A stretch of DNA of 7,394 nucleotides, taken from assembly GCA_947258625.1 (NCBI GenBank), contig CAMYJN010000106.1:1-7394 (forward strand). Direction: 5' to 3'. Source of the DNA: an uncultured Polyangiaceae bacterium. GTDB taxonomy: Bacteria; Myxococcota_A; Polyangia; Polyangiales; Houyiibacteriaceae. Made by a program: the position numbers and the translations under genes. How positions within the stretch are numbered: position 1 is the first letter of the stretch; the number at the start of each line of letters is the position of its first letter. Shown here piece after piece: positions 4,865 to 7,394 of the stretch. Below the pieces are notes generated by a model that saw nothing but the letters and a program-made list of their open reading frames with translations, did not search any database and was not told the origin of the DNA.

Positions 4865-6043
4865 ATGCAGGAATTGACTAATAGACTCACCGAGGTTCTC
4901 GGTCCGGCCGGGTCTAGCGCCCTAGGCCATGCGTTGCTGGGGCTCGCGATACTCATCGTCGGTCTCTTCATCGTCAAGCTTGCCTCCAACCTGTTGAAGA
5001 GGCTGCTCACGAAGGTTCCTGCGCTGCACCGCACCCGTGAAGACGGCAGCGTCACCGATTTCGTTTCGCCGATCGTCTCGCTCGTGAAAGCAGTGCTCAC
5101 GATCTTCGTCCTCATCGCGGTGCTGGAGCACTTCGGGCTGATGAACGTTCTCGATCCGCTGAAGTCGATGGCAAGCAAGTTCGCAGCCGCGGTGCCCAAC
5201 ATCATCGGTGCGGGAGTCATCGCCTATGCGGGCTGGATCATCGCGAAAGTCCTCGCGCAGTTGGCAGGCGTTGCGTTGGAGAAAGTGGACGAACGGGTGG
5301 CGGAGCGCACGGGGAACGAAGAAATCAGCATCGCCAAGTTCGGTCGAGCCCTGGTCTTCGCTGTGGTCCTGCTGCCGGTCATCGTCTCTGCGCTCGGAGT
5401 GCTGGACATCCCCGCGATTTCCGTCCCCGCGTCAAACATGATTGAAAAACTCATGGCCGCCGTGCCCAACATCGTGGGCGCCGCCATCATCCTCCTGGTC
5501 GTCTACGTGGCCGCCAAGTTCGTCGTTTTCGTCCTCAATGGCCTCTTGGAAGGGATGAAGTTCGACGCTCTACCCGAGAAGATTGGCATACGAGGCTTGT
5601 TTACCGAGTCGTTTACTCCGACGCGGTTCGTCGACATGGCGATCATGTTCTTTTCCATGTTGGCAGCCGCGGTTGCAGCCGTGAACGTGTTGCAGATCGA
5701 GGTGATCTCGGATGTATTTGCCTCGGTGCTGGAGTTTGGTGCGGGCTTGCTCATTGGCGGTCTCATCCTGATCATCGGCAACTTCCTCGGCACGTTGGCC
5801 TACGAGAAGCTGACCAAGCACGGAAGTCCCGGGCTCGCCAACATCGCCCGAATCGCGATCCTCGGCTTGGTGCTCGCGATGGGCCTCAAGGCCATGGGAC
5901 TCGCAGACAACATCGTCAGCATGGCGTTTGGCTTCACCCTGGGCAGCGTTGCCGTTGCAGCCGCGCTCGCGTTTGGCCTTGGCGGTCGTGATGCGGCAAA
6001 GTCCATCGCCGACGACTGGGTTCGGAAAATGAAGGAGCGCTAG
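4865..6043 (+). CDS. CmpX-like conserved-TM-helix protein of the mechanosensitive channel group
   Basis: This 392-residue inner-membrane protein has about nine hydrophobic helices (near 20-45, 67-90, 104-133, 158-181, 195-226, 255-276, 285-312, 325-345, 348-372). It carries repeated 'conserved TM helix' units: AAVPNIIGAGVIAYAGWIIA (108-127) and AAVPNIVGAAIILLVVYVAA (198-217) are clearly duplicated, with related units near 15-48 and 287-317. The end, LAFGLGGRDAAKSIADDW (368-385), matches the pore-helix exit seen in MscS-type channels ('AFGxGxRDxA'), but the protein stops there and lacks the MscS beta and C-terminal cytoplasmic domains. Proteins of this kind (for example CmpX) are linked to membrane tension and envelope stress; the exact role is unknown. 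It has its own ribosome site and a long upstream control region, so it is probably transcribed alone. It converges with the next gene over 18 bases. Confidence 0.85.
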   Translation: MQELTNRLTEVLGPAGSSALGHALLGLAILIVGLFIVKLASNLLKRLLTKVPALHRTREDGSVTDFVSPIVSLVKAVLTIFVLIAVLEHFGLMNVLDPLKSMASKFAAAVPNIIGAGVIAYAGWIIAKVLAQLAGVALEKVDERVAERTGNEEISIAKFGRALVFAVVLLPVIVSALGVLDIPAISVPASNMIEKLMAAVPNIVGAAIILLVVYVAAKFVVFVLNGLLEGMKFDALPEKIGIRGLFTESFTPTRFVDMAIMFFSMLAAAVAAVNVLQIEVISDVFASVLEFGAGLLIGGLILIIGNFLGTLAYEKLTKHGSPGLANIARIAILGLVLAMGLKAMGLADNIVSMAFGFTLGSVAVAAALAFGLGGRDAAKSIADDWVRKMKER

Positions 6044-6061
6044 TTTCGGATGGCGTCGCAG

Positions 6062-7394
6062 TTACTCTGCTACCCCCGGTAGGAACGCGCCGAACTCGAT
6101 GGCTTTGCGGACGTCTCCGGCGACGCGAAGCTTGCCTTGGACGAACGCGGTCTGTGGGTCGAGCTTGCCTCGAGTGATGAGCGCCAGGTGTTCGTCGCGA
6201 ATGGTGAGCGTGGCGTCGGGTTCGGCGACTGTGCCCTCGGTGACCGACCGCTTCGGAATATCGACGATCCAAGCCTGCTCGTTGTTCCCGGTGATCTGGA
6301 ATTGCAACGTGCCACCGGATTGTGAGTCAGCGGTGACTCTCTGAAGGGCCTCGCCCATCTGTGCGAAGAAGAGGGCAGTTTCCTCCGGGGAGACCGTAAG
6401 TTGCGGTTTTTCAGGATGTGGCTGTTGGGCCTGGTGCGCCAGAACCGCGGCCTCGAGCTCGTTGGCGGCTTCTCTCAGGTAGCGCGCAAAGGTGTCGATG
6501 TCTGGCATCACGTCTGGGCAGGATGTCGGGCTGATCGAGAGCAAACCATTGTAGCTGAAGACGGTGATGAGCAGGCTCATGCCGTCCATGACGGGCGCCA
6601 TCCCCATGGTAGCCAGCAGTCGGTGGCCGGCCACGTACATCTCGTGTTGCGGTCCGGGGACATTGGTGATGACCAGGTTGAACGGCGGCTTGTGACGTTC
6701 GGCGACGCGAAACCGCGAGTAGAGCCGTGACGCCTGCCCGGCGAGGCCGAACGGGACGAACTCGAAGACGTCAGCCATCGTTTCGGCACCCACGGCGTTT
6801 TGGTACGCTTTACCACCCTTGGTGTATCGCTTGATCGTTTGAAGGCGTTCGACTGGGTCGGCGATGTTCGTTGCGAGCTGTACCGACATCCCCGACACCT
6901 GGTTGCCCATGTCGCCGTGCTGATTCTTGCTGCGCGTGGAGATGGGGACGAAGGCTACCAGGGGGTCGGCCGGGAGAGCGCCCTTGTCGATCAAGTAACG
7001 ACGAAGCGCCCCGGCGCAGATCGCAAGCACCACGTCGTTCAGCGTGCACTCCATCGGTTGCTTAATCGCGCGAACCCGATCGAACTCTAGGAGCGCCGTG
7101 TTCCAACAGCGTTCGTCCGAGACAACTCGGTTGAGCGGGGTCGCGGGCGCAGAGAACGGTGCGGGAGGCACCTCGAGCCCTTTGATTCGGGCCTCCTTGC
7201 CCGCTCGGAAGACGTTGCCGAGGTCTCGCGCCAGAGCCGGGAGGCGGGCGGGTTTGCCGGCGATCTTCTTGGCAACCCGACGTAAGACCTGAAGCTCATT
7301 TGGCACGGGAGGAACCACGTGCGGGGCCGGCGGCTCGACTTTGCGCGGTTCCTTGGTGACGTCGAGCAAGATGCTCATCATGTCGGCGCCCGAG
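6062..7394 (-). CDS. WS/DGAT acyltransferase fused to a C-terminal SCP2 domain (5' end off the window)
   Basis: The frame is open to the right edge, where SGADMMSILLDV appears; this is the stretch that normally follows the catalytic HHxxxDG of wax-ester synthase/diacylglycerol acyltransferases, so that motif should lie just outside. The usual Met at 7381 is internal. Visible WS/DGAT blocks, numbered from that Met, are LNDVVLAICAGALRRYL (114-130), GDMGNQVSGM (156-165), NLVITNVPGPQ (235-245) and DGMSLLITVFSYNGLLSI (266-283). After a Pro/Gln linker (318-334) an SCP2 sterol-carrier domain fills the rest: WIVDIPKRSV (371-380), DATLTIRDEHLALITRGKLD (389-408), AFVQGKLRVAGDV (412-424). The enzyme would esterify acyl-CoA to alcohol or diacylglycerol for neutral-lipid storage, while the SCP2 part may bind the lipid. 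Stop is TAA at 6064-6062. No promoter is visible because the start is outside. Confidence 0.9.
   Translation of the reverse strand, partial: SGADMMSILLDVTKEPRKVEPPAPHVVPPVPNELQVLRRVAKKIAGKPARLPALARDLGNVFRAGKEARIKGLEVPPAPFSAPATPLNRVVSDERCWNTALLEFDRVRAIKQPMECTLNDVVLAICAGALRRYLIDKGALPADPLVAFVPISTRSKNQHGDMGNQVSGMSVQLATNIADPVERLQTIKRYTKGGKAYQNAVGAETMADVFEFVPFGLAGQASRLYSRFRVAERHKPPFNLVITNVPGPQHEMYVAGHRLLATMGMAPVMDGMSLLITVFSYNGLLSISPTSCPDVMPDIDTFARYLREAANELEAAVLAHQAQQPHPEKPQLTVSPEETALFFAQMGEALQRVTADSQSGGTLQFQITGNNEQAWIVDIPKRSVTEGTVAEPDATLTIRDEHLALITRGKLDPQTAFVQGKLRVAGDVRKAIEFGAFLPGVAE

Noticed and set aside
6070..6082. Hairpin CTACC-CCC-GGTAG as a shared terminator for the converging genes
   Set aside because: It lies within the coding end of the acyltransferase gene, the stem is only 5 bp and no T-tract follows on either strand.
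1..7394. CRISPR array, tRNA, rRNA, transposase, toxin-antitoxin or phage genes
   Set aside because: No regularly spaced repeats, cloverleaf, rRNA-like stretch or matching protein motif was seen on either strand.

Overview
This is a GC-rich window with ordinary bacterial gene structure. It reads as the chromosome of a high-GC Gram-negative bacterium. A TatP-like TRAP solute receptor, a wax-ester/triacylglycerol synthase fused to a sterol-carrier domain, and a fragment that looks like the last strand of an outer-membrane barrel together suggest a myxobacterial or other deltaproteobacterial-type lineage. That placement is inference; the window holds no rRNA, tRNA or marker gene.

Layout, left to right. 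Bases 1-108 are the 3' end of an unidentified plus-strand gene. Bases 109-425 carry a possible tiny lipoprotein ORF (minus, 270-419) directly behind dctP. Bases 426-1436 (minus) encode the DctP/TatP-type receptor. Bases 1437-1867 hold no supported gene. Bases 1868-2824 (minus) encode a GT32/OCH1-like glycosyltransferase with a DxD motif. Bases 2816-2944 (plus) are a start-less reading frame ending like a beta-barrel protein, abutting the 5' end of the glycosyltransferase gene. Bases 3114-4466 (minus) encode a family-1 ABC sugar-binding protein of the trehalose/maltose kind. Bases 4467-4864 are a divergent control region with dyads and a 12-bp direct repeat. Bases 4865-6043 (plus) encode a nine-helix, CmpX-like 'conserved TM helix' protein of the mechanosensitive-channel group. 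From 6062 to the right edge (minus) runs a WS/DGAT-SCP2 fusion whose 5' end lies outside the window.

The genes do not form one pathway. Both periplasmic receptors stand alone, with no permease, TRAP DctQ/DctM or ATPase gene next to them here, and the gaps around them contain what look like worn gene ends. The best reading is an accessory stretch assembled by rearrangement, holding orphan transport receptors and a lone glycosyltransferase, beside a membrane-channel gene and a lipid-storage gene. I found no CRISPR array, phage module, toxin-antitoxin pair, transposase or defence system. The points most worth checking are the decayed barrel fragment, the TatP-like receptor that lacks the usual TRAP arginine, the small lipoprotein ORF, the domain fusion and the operator-like dyads.
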